Shown here one piece after another: positions 1-5,689 of a DNA stretch of 5,689 nt (within the stretch, counting starts at the first letter, position 1; the number at the start of each line of letters is the position of its first letter). The notes beneath the pieces are model-generated. The model saw nothing but the letters and a program-made list of their open reading frames with translations, did no database searches and had not been told where the DNA came from. Source of the stretch: Candidatus Eiseniibacteriota bacterium (GTDB taxonomy: Bacteria > Eisenbacteria > RBG-16-71-46 > CAIMUX01); NCBI GenBank assembly GCA_020431745.1, contig JAGQHR010000253.1, positions 1-5,689 on the forward strand, in the 5' to 3' direction. The translations under genes and the position numbers were made by a program.

Positions 1-1820
1 CCACCAACAGCCAGAGCCGCTTCGCGACGGTGTCCCGTTCGCCCTATCTGATGATCCTCGGGAACGACGGCGCGCCGCTCTTCTTCCGCCGGTTCCCGCA
101 CTCGGTGATGGACTTCAAGGTTCAGGAGTCGAACGGGCTCTTGAGCTACGCCGAGGAAAGTGATCCCCCGCGGATCGTCCTCCTGGACGATACCTACGCT
201 CCGTACGACTCCTTCTATGCGGGCAACGGCTATCCGGCGCTCGATTTTCATGACTTTCGAATCCTTCCCGACGGCCATGCGCTGCTCATCATCTACGACT
301 GGCAGCCGATCGACATGAGCCAGGTCGTCGACGGGGGCGATCCGAACGCACTGGTCGCGGGGCTCGTGATCCAAGAGCTGGACCTCGACAAGAACGTGGT
401 CTTTCAGTGGCGAAGCTGGGACCACTTCGCGATCACCGATGCGCAGGGCATCGACCTGACCCGGGATCGGGTCGACTACGTTCACTGCAATGCGATCGAC
501 CGAGACACCGACGGCAACATTCTCTTCTCGGGCCGCAACACCAATGAGATCACCAAGATCGATCGCACCAGCGGCGAGGTTGTCTGGAGGCTCGGCGGGC
601 CGCGCAACGAATTCGAGCTCCGCGGCGACACCGAGTGGTTCTCGCGCCAGCATGCGGTTCGGCGACTCGCGAGCGGGACGATCACGCTCTTCGACAACGG
701 CAGCGCGCGCGTTCCCCCTCGATCCCGCGCGATCGAGTACCGACTCGACGAGTCTTCGAAGACGGTCACCCGGGTCTGGGAGTACGAGCATCCCCGGTCT
801 CTCTACGGTGCGATCGTCGGCTACGTGCAACGCCTGTCGAACGGCAACACGCTGGTTTCCTTCGGCGACTCCGGGGTGAACACCGAGGTCCGTCTCGATG
901 GCACGATCGCCTGGGAGATGGAGTACGAGCCTGATCTGTTCAACTACCGGGCGTATCGCCACTCTTGGACCGGAAGCGCCACTGCGCCCTACCTTTGGGT
1001 GGCGGCCGCCGACACCGCCGGTCGGAGTGCGACATTGGGATTCGAGACCTTCGGCCGGACCGAACCGACGGTCTACCGCCTGTTTCGATCGACCGGCGCG
1101 GGCGACGAGTCGCTTGTCGCGACGACCGCGGGTCGTTCCTTCGAGATCTCCGATCTCCCTGACGGAGTTCCTGTGAGGTTCCGCGTCGAGACCGACGGAG
1201 ACGTTGCTCTCGGCCCATCGAACGAGGTGGAAGTCTTCTTCAGCCCCGGCGTTCCGGCCCTCGTGGGAAACGTCGCGGCGCGCGCGGACGCGGGTGGGAT
1301 CGAGCTCACCTGGCAGGCCGCATCCGACGAGCGCATTTCCGGATTCCTCGTCTTGCGCCGCTCCGCGAGCTCCGCGTCGTCCTCGTTGCTGACGGATCCG
1401 CCACTGCCCCGCGAGGCTCGATCCTATGTGGACCGCACGGGCCGGGAGGGCGAGTCGTACACCTACGTCGTGGCGGCGCTGCTCTCCGACGGTCGCCAGG
1501 TGAGGTCTGCCGGAGTGCCGGTTGACATGAGCAGCTCGGGCATCGCGCTGTATCGGAGCCGCCCGAATCCCTTCGCCGGCTCCACGGTCATCCCGTTCTT
1601 AGTCCCGTCGCCGGGGCTCGTCAGCCTGGTCGTGTATGACGCTCACGGTCGGCTGGTGCGCGTGCTCGTGGACGAATGGATGGAGTCCGGGCTGCACCGT
1701 GGGACCTGGGATGGGCGAGACCGCCACGGAAGGGAGGTCGCGGACGGGCTCTACTTCTACCGACTGACCCACGGGAATCGCACGCGGTCGGGGACGACGG
1801 TGCATCTGGAGACGCCGTAG
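1..1820 (+). CDS. Arylsulfotransferase-family (ASST) propeller protein with two Fn3-like domains and FlgD-like C-terminal tail; 5' end outside window
   Basis: The reading frame is open from the first full codon at position 3 to a TAG at 1818-1820, giving 605 visible residues. A GTG at position 30 could be read as a start, but the residues before it (TNSQSRFAT) run smoothly into family-like sequence and no Shine-Dalgarno precedes it, so the N-terminus and any signal peptide are missing. Numbering from position 3, residues about 10-325 match the Arylsulfotran_2 type of beta-propeller: FHDFRILPDGHALL, GLVIQELDLDKNVVFQWRSW, DYVHCNAI (His161), TSGEVVWRLGG, SRQHAVRRL (His217), ITLFDNGS and VQRLSNGNTL. 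His161 and His217 sit where ASST enzymes keep active-site histidines. Known ASSTs move sulfate between phenolic compounds; substrate and activity here are unproven. Two Fn3-like beta-sandwiches follow (about 328-414 and 418-509), then a FlgD-like tail (about 513-605: RPNPF, VYDAHGRLVR, GTWDGRD, ADGLYFYRL). The protein is presumably extracellular. It converges on the next gene. Confidence 0.9.
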   Translation, partial: TNSQSRFATVSRSPYLMILGNDGAPLFFRRFPHSVMDFKVQESNGLLSYAEESDPPRIVLLDDTYAPYDSFYAGNGYPALDFHDFRILPDGHALLIIYDWQPIDMSQVVDGGDPNALVAGLVIQELDLDKNVVFQWRSWDHFAITDAQGIDLTRDRVDYVHCNAIDRDTDGNILFSGRNTNEITKIDRTSGEVVWRLGGPRNEFELRGDTEWFSRQHAVRRLASGTITLFDNGSARVPPRSRAIEYRLDESSKTVTRVWEYEHPRSLYGAIVGYVQRLSNGNTLVSFGDSGVNTEVRLDGTIAWEMEYEPDLFNYRAYRHSWTGSATAPYLWVAAADTAGRSATLGFETFGRTEPTVYRLFRSTGAGDESLVATTAGRSFEISDLPDGVPVRFRVETDGDVALGPSNEVEVFFSPGVPALVGNVAARADAGGIELTWQAASDERISGFLVLRRSASSASSSLLTDPPLPREARSYVDRTGREGESYTYVVAALLSDGRQVRSAGVPVDMSSSGIALYRSRPNPFAGSTVIPFLVPSPGLVSLVVYDAHGRLVRVLVDEWMESGLHRGTWDGRDRHGREVADGLYFYRLTHGNRTRSGTTVHLETP

Positions 1821-1921
1821 CAGACGTCTCTCCGGAGCGAGTCGGTGGCTCTGGGGCGTTTGGCCCGCTTCGTTCGCGATCGACCGGAAGCGCCTGCAGG
1901 CCTGACGGAATCCTGATCAGA
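1821..1921. other. Convergent intergenic gap, no clear terminator
   Basis: This 101-bp gap separates the stop of the plus-strand ASST gene from the stop of the minus-strand DUF2341 gene. It should hold transcription ends for both, but I find no GC-rich hairpin followed by a T-run on either strand. The only structures are a 10-bp perfect palindrome GCCTGCAGGC at 1892-1901 and a weak 6-bp inverted repeat (CGCTTC at 1866-1871 with GAAGCG at 1887-1892, 15-base loop). Termination may be Rho-dependent or may use a hairpin without a U-tract. Confidence 0.6.
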
Positions 1922-4099
1922 TCACCGCACGACCATCAGTTTGCGCGTCCTGCTCGCACCCCCGGCGTCGATTCGGACGAAGTAGATGCCGCTCGGGACG
2001 GGCGTACCGTGCTGATCGCACCCGTTCCAGATCATCTCCTGGCGGCCCGCCGGGCGCGGACCATCCGCCAGCGTGCGGGTGAGACGTCCGTCCGCCGCAA
2101 AGATCCGGGCGCGCAAATGGCTCGGACTCGGCAACGAGCATCCGATTCGGGTGGATGTCCGGACCGGGTTCGGCACCGGCGCTTGCAGGTCCAGAACGGC
2201 TCGGAGGACGATCTCGGGATCGATGCTCGCCGGGGTGGCCGGACCGACGCTGGTCGACGGTTCGGGCCATGCGAACGGACGGATGTAGGCGTCATCGAAC
2301 CAGCCGGGTCCGCCGGTGGATCCCTCGATGGACGCGCGATTGACGCGAGACTCGCGCAGCACGGTCAGGGTTCCGACGACCTGGCCGTCGATCAGCAGAT
2401 CGCACGCGGTGCTGCGTACGCGGATCGAGAGGAGATGCCAACCGTACGTCCGCGGAACCGAGGTGGTGGAGTAGATCCACCCTTCGGTGTGGATCACGTA
2501 GTGGTCCACGGATTGTCCGGTGTCGATTCCGACGCCGATGGCGTGCAACGGGTAGGTCGGGTTTCCGGGATCCCAAACACGCAGGATGTTCCGCCGATCG
2601 GGTTCGCTACCCAGGTCGTCGAACATCCACACCGAAACCGATTCGTGGCTCTCCATTGCGAGGAAGGCCTGCGGCGCGGCGGGGCCACCGACCTCGACCA
2701 GTCCGTGGGTACCCGACCGCGGAAGCTCGGTCGTGGCGGCCACGCTTCCGTTCACGTCCTCCCAGGGACTCTCGTTCGCCGCCTCGAAATCCGCGAGCGG
2801 TCCTTCGGTGTAGCCGACGTGCCATTGCTCTCCGACCGAGCGTGCCGAATACCAGATCCGCAGGCGCTGATCTTCCACGAGGAATGTCGAACGGTAGATC
2901 TGACCTGCATCCCAACCTCCGTTCGAAGGTACGAGGACGGGTTCGGTATGCGGCGTCCAGGTCAGCCCATCCTCGCTCTCTGCGTAGTAGAGCTGGGTCG
3001 TCGTGCAGTTGTGTCCCGCCGGATAGGCGATGTAGAGCATGCGATACAGGTTGCCCGACTTCACGATGTCGAAGTGCCAGGGAACCAGGCCGGGCGGCGC
3101 CAGCGAGACCGGCTGCTCCGGTCCCCACGCGACTCCGTCGAGGGACGTGCGCAGGTAGACGTTCTGATAGCTGCTGCTGCAGCCGGAGGGCGACCGGAGA
3201 TACCACATGCGGAAGAGGCCGTCGTCGTACACCACCGAGGGAGACATCAAGTGGTGAGGGACGGTGCAGACGACCTCGGGCTCGGTCCAAGCGATCCCGT
3301 CGGTCGAAGTCATCCGCTTTTCGTAGGTGCGTCCGTCGTCATTGGTCTCGTTGAAGTAGAGCACCATCACGTCGTCCACGAGGAGCAGGTCGGGATCGTT
3401 GTTGAATCCCGGCGGCTGCGGCACCAACGGGTTCGTCCCCCCCGGCGGAGGCGCCCAATGAATCCCGTCATCGCTGACGACGATCGAAGGGTTCTCGTAC
3501 GCTTCGTTCGACTCCGGGTAGGGCGTCATCGCCATCCAGTACTCGAATCCGTTCCATCCTCCCGGAACGTGGATCACGTCCGGATGCACGACCTGGGACG
3601 ATCCATCGTAGGTCGGAACGTCCAGTGCGACCGGCGCGTTGAGGCCCGTCGGGAAGAACCGCTCGAAGTCTTCGTAGAGGGGGAACACCGCGCCCCCGTG
3701 ACCGGCCGACGGCGCCTCCGGGTTTCCGTAGAGCATGTTCACGACGGAGCTTCCCGCCGCCGGGACCATCGGAATGCGCACCCAGACGGCGGCGCTTCCC
3801 GCGTCGGGGTTCCAGGACTCGATCCAGTGGCCGAGCTGCGTTTCCCCGTCGGGACCCACGAAGCGGAGGTCCGCGCCGTCGGGACGGGCGTCGGGGAAGG
3901 AGAACGTCTCGCTCGATAGGACGACCCGGACCGGGTAGTCGAACAGGGAATCGGGGCCGGCGAGGTTGTCGACGGTCACGGACTGGATCGTCGACCAATC
4001 GCTGAGGGGTTGGCCGAACGACAAACGGGGAACCGCCACGGCCAGGACGACTGCGCCGAGTACAGAACCGCAGAGCACACGATCCCGCACGACGATCAA
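1922..4099 (-). CDS. Secreted DUF2341 / five-bladed glycosidase-like propeller / LamG-like protein with FlgD-like C-terminal tail
   Basis: This is a 725-residue protein. The start is TTG at 4099-4097, chosen because GGAGGAG lies 7 bases upstream; an in-frame GTG at 4090 would be 16 bases from it. Residues 1-30 form a signal peptide (RDR, then a hydrophobic run to about residue 23, cleavage near LSFG/Q). Residues about 33-148 match DUF2341 (VTVDNLAGPDSLFDYPVRV, ADLRFVGPDGETQLGHWIES, VWVRIPMVP, MLYGNPEA). Residues about 160-435 look like a five-bladed propeller of the GH43/GH32 type: four repeats of S-x-D-G-x-x-W (209-215, 265-271, 319-325, 375-381), plus acidic motifs HPDV, ENPSI and DPDLL that could include catalytic carboxylates. 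Residues about 436-619 resemble a concanavalin/LamG jelly roll, ending WFDDAYIRPF...PEPSTSVG. Residues about 638-725 are the tail (PNPVRTSTRI, GRLTRTL, SGIYFVRI, final KLMVVR). The domains suggest a secreted glycan-binding or glycan-cleaving protein; the substrate cannot be told. Confidence 0.9.
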   Translation of the reverse strand: MIVVRDRVLCGSVLGAVVLAVAVPRLSFGQPLSDWSTIQSVTVDNLAGPDSLFDYPVRVVLSSETFSFPDARPDGADLRFVGPDGETQLGHWIESWNPDAGSAAVWVRIPMVPAAGSSVVNMLYGNPEAPSAGHGGAVFPLYEDFERFFPTGLNAPVALDVPTYDGSSQVVHPDVIHVPGGWNGFEYWMAMTPYPESNEAYENPSIVVSDDGIHWAPPPGGTNPLVPQPPGFNNDPDLLLVDDVMVLYFNETNDDGRTYEKRMTSTDGIAWTEPEVVCTVPHHLMSPSVVYDDGLFRMWYLRSPSGCSSSYQNVYLRTSLDGVAWGPEQPVSLAPPGLVPWHFDIVKSGNLYRMLYIAYPAGHNCTTTQLYYAESEDGLTWTPHTEPVLVPSNGGWDAGQIYRSTFLVEDQRLRIWYSARSVGEQWHVGYTEGPLADFEAANESPWEDVNGSVAATTELPRSGTHGLVEVGGPAAPQAFLAMESHESVSVWMFDDLGSEPDRRNILRVWDPGNPTYPLHAIGVGIDTGQSVDHYVIHTEGWIYSTTSVPRTYGWHLLSIRVRSTACDLLIDGQVVGTLTVLRESRVNRASIEGSTGGPGWFDDAYIRPFAWPEPSTSVGPATPASIDPEIVLRAVLDLQAPVPNPVRTSTRIGCSLPSPSHLRARIFAADGRLTRTLADGPRPAGRQEMIWNGCDQHGTPVPSGIYFVRIDAGGASRTRKLMVVR

Positions 4100-4106
4100 C
4101 GAACCG

Positions 4107-4113
4107 CTCCTCC
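4107..4113 (-). promoter_or_regulatory. Ribosome binding site fixing a TTG start
   Basis: On the minus strand the sequence reads GGAGGAG, then 7 bases (CGGTTCG), then TTG. This is a near-ideal Shine-Dalgarno and spacing, and it supports TTG at 4099 as the start of the DUF2341 protein. The encoded residues after it also form a plausible signal peptide. Confidence 0.75.
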
Positions 4114-4141
4114 GACAGGCGAAGAGAACGCCTCGTCGATG

Positions 4142-4169
4142 AGCATAGCACCGCCCTACGCAGAGTCAC
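4142..4169 (-). promoter_or_regulatory. Weak sigma70-like promoter candidate before the DUF2341 gene
   Basis: On the minus strand GTGACT (4169-4164) and TATGCT (4147-4142) are separated by 16 bases, each matching the -35 and -10 consensus at 4 of 6 positions. TGC directly before TATGCT gives an extended -10. It lies about 40 bases upstream of the TTG start, in one of the few AT-richer patches of the gap. A second -10-like hexamer, TAGAAT (4178-4173), has no good -35 partner. Sigma preferences of this organism are unknown, so this is only suggestive. Confidence 0.25.
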
Positions 4170-4246
4170 GAGATTCTACAAACTCGAACGATTCAGCACC
4201 GTCAGGCGTCGCGTCTTGGGAACCTTCGGCCCGTTCCGACAGCCCC

Positions 4247-4263
4247 CCCGCCATGGTGGCGGG
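4247..4263. repeat. Perfect 7-bp hairpin with 3-base loop
   Basis: CCCGCCA at 4247-4253 pairs with TGGCGGG at 4257-4263 around the loop TGG. The stem is very GC-rich, but neither strand has a T-run after it, so it is not a classical intrinsic terminator. It sits in the untranslated region between the two minus-strand genes. Confidence 0.5.
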
Positions 4264-4299
4264 CGCCGAGAAGGAATTCGGCCGGGGTCCGCCGGTTTG

Positions 4300-4313
4300 C
4301 GCGGTCGACCGCG
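4300..4313. repeat. 14-bp perfect palindrome CGCGGTCGACCGCG
   Basis: The sequence equals its own reverse complement over 14 bases, centred on a GTCGAC core. It lies about 97 bases past the stop of the dockerin-tail gene and about 200 bases before the DUF2341 gene start. It could be a dyad operator, a cruciform-prone site or chance in GC-rich DNA. Confidence 0.5.
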
Positions 4314-4324
4314 AACGCGCTGGT

Positions 4325-4367
4325 TCGGGCAGCGCATCGCCTTCCGGAGGATGGCGCGGCTGCCCGA
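4325..4367 (-). terminator. Stem-loop downstream of the dockerin-tail gene, possible terminator without U-tract
   Basis: TCGGGCAGC (4325-4333) pairs perfectly with GCTGCCCGA (4359-4367), a 9-bp stem with a 25-base loop that can fold further around CCTTCCGGAGG. It begins about 43 bases after the stop of the minus-strand gene ending at 4410, a sensible place for a transcript end. No T-run follows on either strand, so an intrinsic terminator is not established; it may instead protect an RNA 3' end. Confidence 0.35.
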
Positions 4368-4409
4368 TCGAGTGTTGCGAAACGAGAGATTGCCCTTCGG
4401 AACGCCCCG

Positions 4410-5474
4410 CTACCGAAGGATGACGAGCTTCTCGGACCGCGAGTCGGTTGCCGATCGGACCCGGTACAGATAGGTGCCGGAAGGGAGAGCCGCTCCGCGA
4501 TCGCTGCGTCCGTCGAACGCGACCGACTGCCAACCAGCCTCCGCCTGGAGTCGCCGACTGGCGAGCCGCGCGCCTTGGATTGAGAACACCTCCATCGTCA
4601 CTGCGCCTGGACTCGGAACATACAAGCGAATCTGGCTCCCGGACACGAAGGGACTCGCCAGAACCACGCGCAGGCGATCCCCGGACTCGATCTCATCGAC
4701 GGACGCGGGACTGATCGGCGGTGGCGGCGGATCCTGGCTCTCCGTCCAGTTGGCTACGAACACGTCGTAGTCGACCATGTCCGAGCGGTTGTCCCCGCTG
4801 AAGTCGCCGAACGCGGGGCCGACGTGGGGACCGCGCTCATCGAGCGGGTCGAAGTTGTTCAGAAGGAAGGGGAAGTCCTCCTCGTCCACCTTTCCGTTCT
4901 GGTCCACGTCTCCGCGTGCGAACTGTTCCTCGAAGACGTGCACGAAAAGCGGTGCGCCCGTCGGGGGAGCATCGCCGATGGCCGGAACCGGGCCCGTGGC
5001 GGGATAGACGCTCGCGACGTCACCGGCGTCGACGATCTCGGGAAAGCCGTCGGGAAGCGGAAGGTCCGGCGGTTCCGGGTGGCGGCTGTCGTAGACCAGC
5101 TCTCCGATTCCCGTCGTCTCGGTGTTCATGAAGACCCGTCCGACGAAACCGTCATTGATGTAGGCATCGTAGTCCGTGTCGTAGACGCTGCCGGGATAGT
5201 TCTCCTCGAAGCCGGAGATATCGGTGTAGTCGAAGCTGATCTTGAACTTGTATTCGTCCTGCCGCCGGACACCGCCGTAGTAGATCTGCAGGAAGCGTGA
5301 GTGCACCCGGAACTCGACATTGCCCACGGATTCGTCGGCTCCCCAACCTCCATCGCTGGGAGTACGAAGCTTGGCCCGGATCCGGTAGTCCGGATTCTCG
5401 GCCTGTGCCGCGACCGAGCCGGCCACGATCGTTCCGAGTAGAGCCACCATTGCCGACGCCCTTCTCCAGTGCAT
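4410..5474 (-). CDS. Secreted dockerin-like protein of unknown function with FlgD-like C-terminal tail
   Basis: This is a 354-residue protein. I place the start at ATG 5474 because AGGAGG lies 5 bases upstream and a classic signal peptide follows (MHWRR, hydrophobic run, cleavage at VAAQA/EN near residue 25). The open frame reaches back to 5612, but that 46-residue stretch reads as untranslated leader. Residues about 27-183 are beta-rich and not recognised; the stretch GRVFMNTETTGIGELVYD followed by FPEIVDAGDV resembles small domains often found next to dockerins. Residues about 187-243 form a two-loop dockerin type-I-like module: loop 1 has Asp189, Asp191, Asn193, Asp197 and Asp200; loop 2 has Asp224, Ser226, Asp228, Asp232 and Asp235, with Asn229 where Gly is usual. 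Calcium binding is therefore likely. A proline-rich linker (about 249-256) leads to the tail at 270-354 (LYVPSPG, LPSGTYLYRV, SEKLVILR). The tail lacks the usual N-P pair, reading ASPF instead. No cohesin partner is encoded in the window. Confidence 0.88.
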   Translation of the reverse strand: MHWRRASAMVALLGTIVAGSVAAQAENPDYRIRAKLRTPSDGGWGADESVGNVEFRVHSRFLQIYYGGVRRQDEYKFKISFDYTDISGFEENYPGSVYDTDYDAYINDGFVGRVFMNTETTGIGELVYDSRHPEPPDLPLPDGFPEIVDAGDVASVYPATGPVPAIGDAPPTGAPLFVHVFEEQFARGDVDQNGKVDEEDFPFLLNNFDPLDERGPHVGPAFGDFSGDNRSDMVDYDVFVANWTESQDPPPPPISPASVDEIESGDRLRVVLASPFVSGSQIRLYVPSPGAVTMEVFSIQGARLASRRLQAEAGWQSVAFDGRSDRGAALPSGTYLYRVRSATDSRSEKLVILR

Positions 5475-5479
5475 GCAAT

Positions 5480-5485
5480 CCTCCT
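5480..5485 (-). promoter_or_regulatory. Ribosome binding site that decides the start of the dockerin-tail gene
   Basis: The minus strand reads AGGAGG, then ATTGC, then ATG at 5474. This perfect Shine-Dalgarno at 5-base spacing, directly before a signal peptide, selects this start over the longer open frame that begins at 5612. Confidence 0.8.
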
Positions 5486-5689
5486 CTCGCCGTGCGAGGG
5501 AACGTGTTACCCGTGATCCGAGCGGCTCCGCACCGGAAAAGCGAGCCGTGACGGACCGTTGTCGCACAGCCGTAGTGGGGTGCTGGGGGGCCAAAGATAC
5601 GAGAATCGCCACCCGGGTCCGCGTGGCCGCCGTCGGAACGAGACCGGCTTCCTCGGGTCCTATTGCGGACGGCCGTCCGACGCGATGGA
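5486..5689. other. Upstream region of the dockerin-tail gene
   Basis: About 200 bases precede the minus-strand gene up to the window edge. I find no coding region with a ribosome binding site and no convincing -35/-10 pair; TATCTT at 5600-5595 on the minus strand is -10-like but has no -35 at a suitable distance. A 14-bp palindrome at 5666-5679 is listed separately. The promoter of the gene is presumably here but cannot be placed. Confidence 0.5.
5666..5679. repeat. 14-bp perfect palindrome CGGACGGCCGTCCG
   Basis: The sequence equals its own reverse complement over 14 bases. It lies about 190 bases upstream of the dockerin-tail gene start. No T-run follows on either strand. It might be an operator, the hairpin of a neighbouring gene's terminator beyond the window, or chance. 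Confidence 0.5.

Larger units (their letters stand above)
4100..4409. other. 310-bp intergenic region between the two minus-strand genes
   Basis: This gap lies between the stop of the dockerin-tail gene (4410) and the TTG start of the DUF2341 gene (4099). Short open frames across it have no Shine-Dalgarno and no recognisable protein features, so I call no gene. It holds the ribosome binding site, a weak promoter candidate, and three inverted repeats listed separately. The spacing argues that the downstream gene has its own promoter instead of depending only on read-through. Confidence 0.6.

Noticed and set aside
30..32. GTG as the true start of the ASST-family gene
   Set aside because: The frame is open to the window edge, the residues before the GTG read on naturally, no Shine-Dalgarno precedes it, and the protein would lack an export signal. 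The gene is more simply cut by the window.
2785..3475. The repeated D-G-x-x-W motifs as sialidase Asp-boxes or a phage tail fibre
   Set aside because: The pattern S-x-D-G-x-x-W with long blades fits five-bladed glycosidase-like propellers better than the S-x-D-x-G-x-x-W Asp-box, and no phage genes are nearby.
1676..3919. A 747-codon open frame on the plus strand, antisense to most of the DUF2341 gene
   Set aside because: It shares codon boundaries with the minus-strand gene, so it stays open simply because TTA, CTA and TCA codons are rare in a GC-rich gene. Its translation is rich in Arg, Asp and His with no domain pattern, it has no Shine-Dalgarno, and it runs over the end of the ASST gene. 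The minus-strand protein has a signal peptide, recognisable domains and a matching tail.
4156..4533. Short open frames across the 310-bp intergenic gap
   Set aside because: They overlap the end of the dockerin-tail gene in another frame, show low-complexity Arg/Ser/Pro-rich translations and have no ribosome binding site.
4824..5300. A 158-codon plus-strand open frame opposite the dockerin-tail gene
   Set aside because: It is again in the codon-aligned antisense frame of a well-supported gene, with no ribosome binding site or recognisable protein features.
5475..5612. N-terminal extension of the dockerin-tail protein by 46 residues
   Set aside because: The extension has no Shine-Dalgarno and would bury a complete signal peptide that starts at 5474 behind a perfect AGGAGG.
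5685..5689. ATG at 5685 as the start of a divergent plus-strand gene
   Set aside because: There is no Shine-Dalgarno upstream and only five bases remain in the window, so nothing supports it.

Overview
This 5.7-kb window is GC-rich bacterial DNA with three large genes for exported, modular proteins. No RNA gene, CRISPR array, transposase or phage gene was seen. The organism is probably an uncultured member of the FCB-type lineages (Candidatus Eisenbacteria, Krumholzibacteriota, Latescibacterota or relatives). This is inferred from the GC-rich codon use and from the fact that all three proteins end in the same kind of roughly 85-residue FlgD-like / type-IX-secretion-like beta-sandwich tail. 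A planctomycete-like source is less likely but the dockerin repeats would also fit one.

Layout. (1) Positions 1-1820, plus strand: the 3' part of an arylsulfotransferase-family protein (beta-propeller, two Fn3-like domains, C-terminal tail); its start lies outside the window. (2) Positions 1821-1921: a short convergent gap without an obvious terminator. (3) Positions 1922-4099, minus strand: a 725-residue secreted protein with a DUF2341 domain, a five-bladed glycosidase-like propeller, a LamG/concanavalin-like jelly roll and a tail, starting at TTG behind a strong Shine-Dalgarno. (4) Positions 4100-4409: a 310-bp gap with several inverted repeats and a weak promoter candidate. (5) Positions 4410-5474, minus strand: a 354-residue secreted protein with a signal peptide, an unrecognised beta-rich domain, a two-loop dockerin-like EF-hand module and a tail. 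(6) Positions 5475-5689: an upstream region with a ribosome binding site and a 14-bp perfect palindrome.

How they fit together. The two minus-strand genes run in the same direction but are 310 bp apart, so they are probably separate transcription units or a loosely coupled pair. The arylsulfotransferase gene converges on them. The three proteins share no recognisable pathway. What they share is destination: each looks like an extracellular or surface protein carrying a different payload on the same class of C-terminal anchor or sorting domain. The best-supported unusual point is the middle protein, where a glycosidase-like propeller appears to sit between DUF2341 and the jelly roll that usually follows it directly. 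I see no defence system, mobile element or other clearly new genetic system here.
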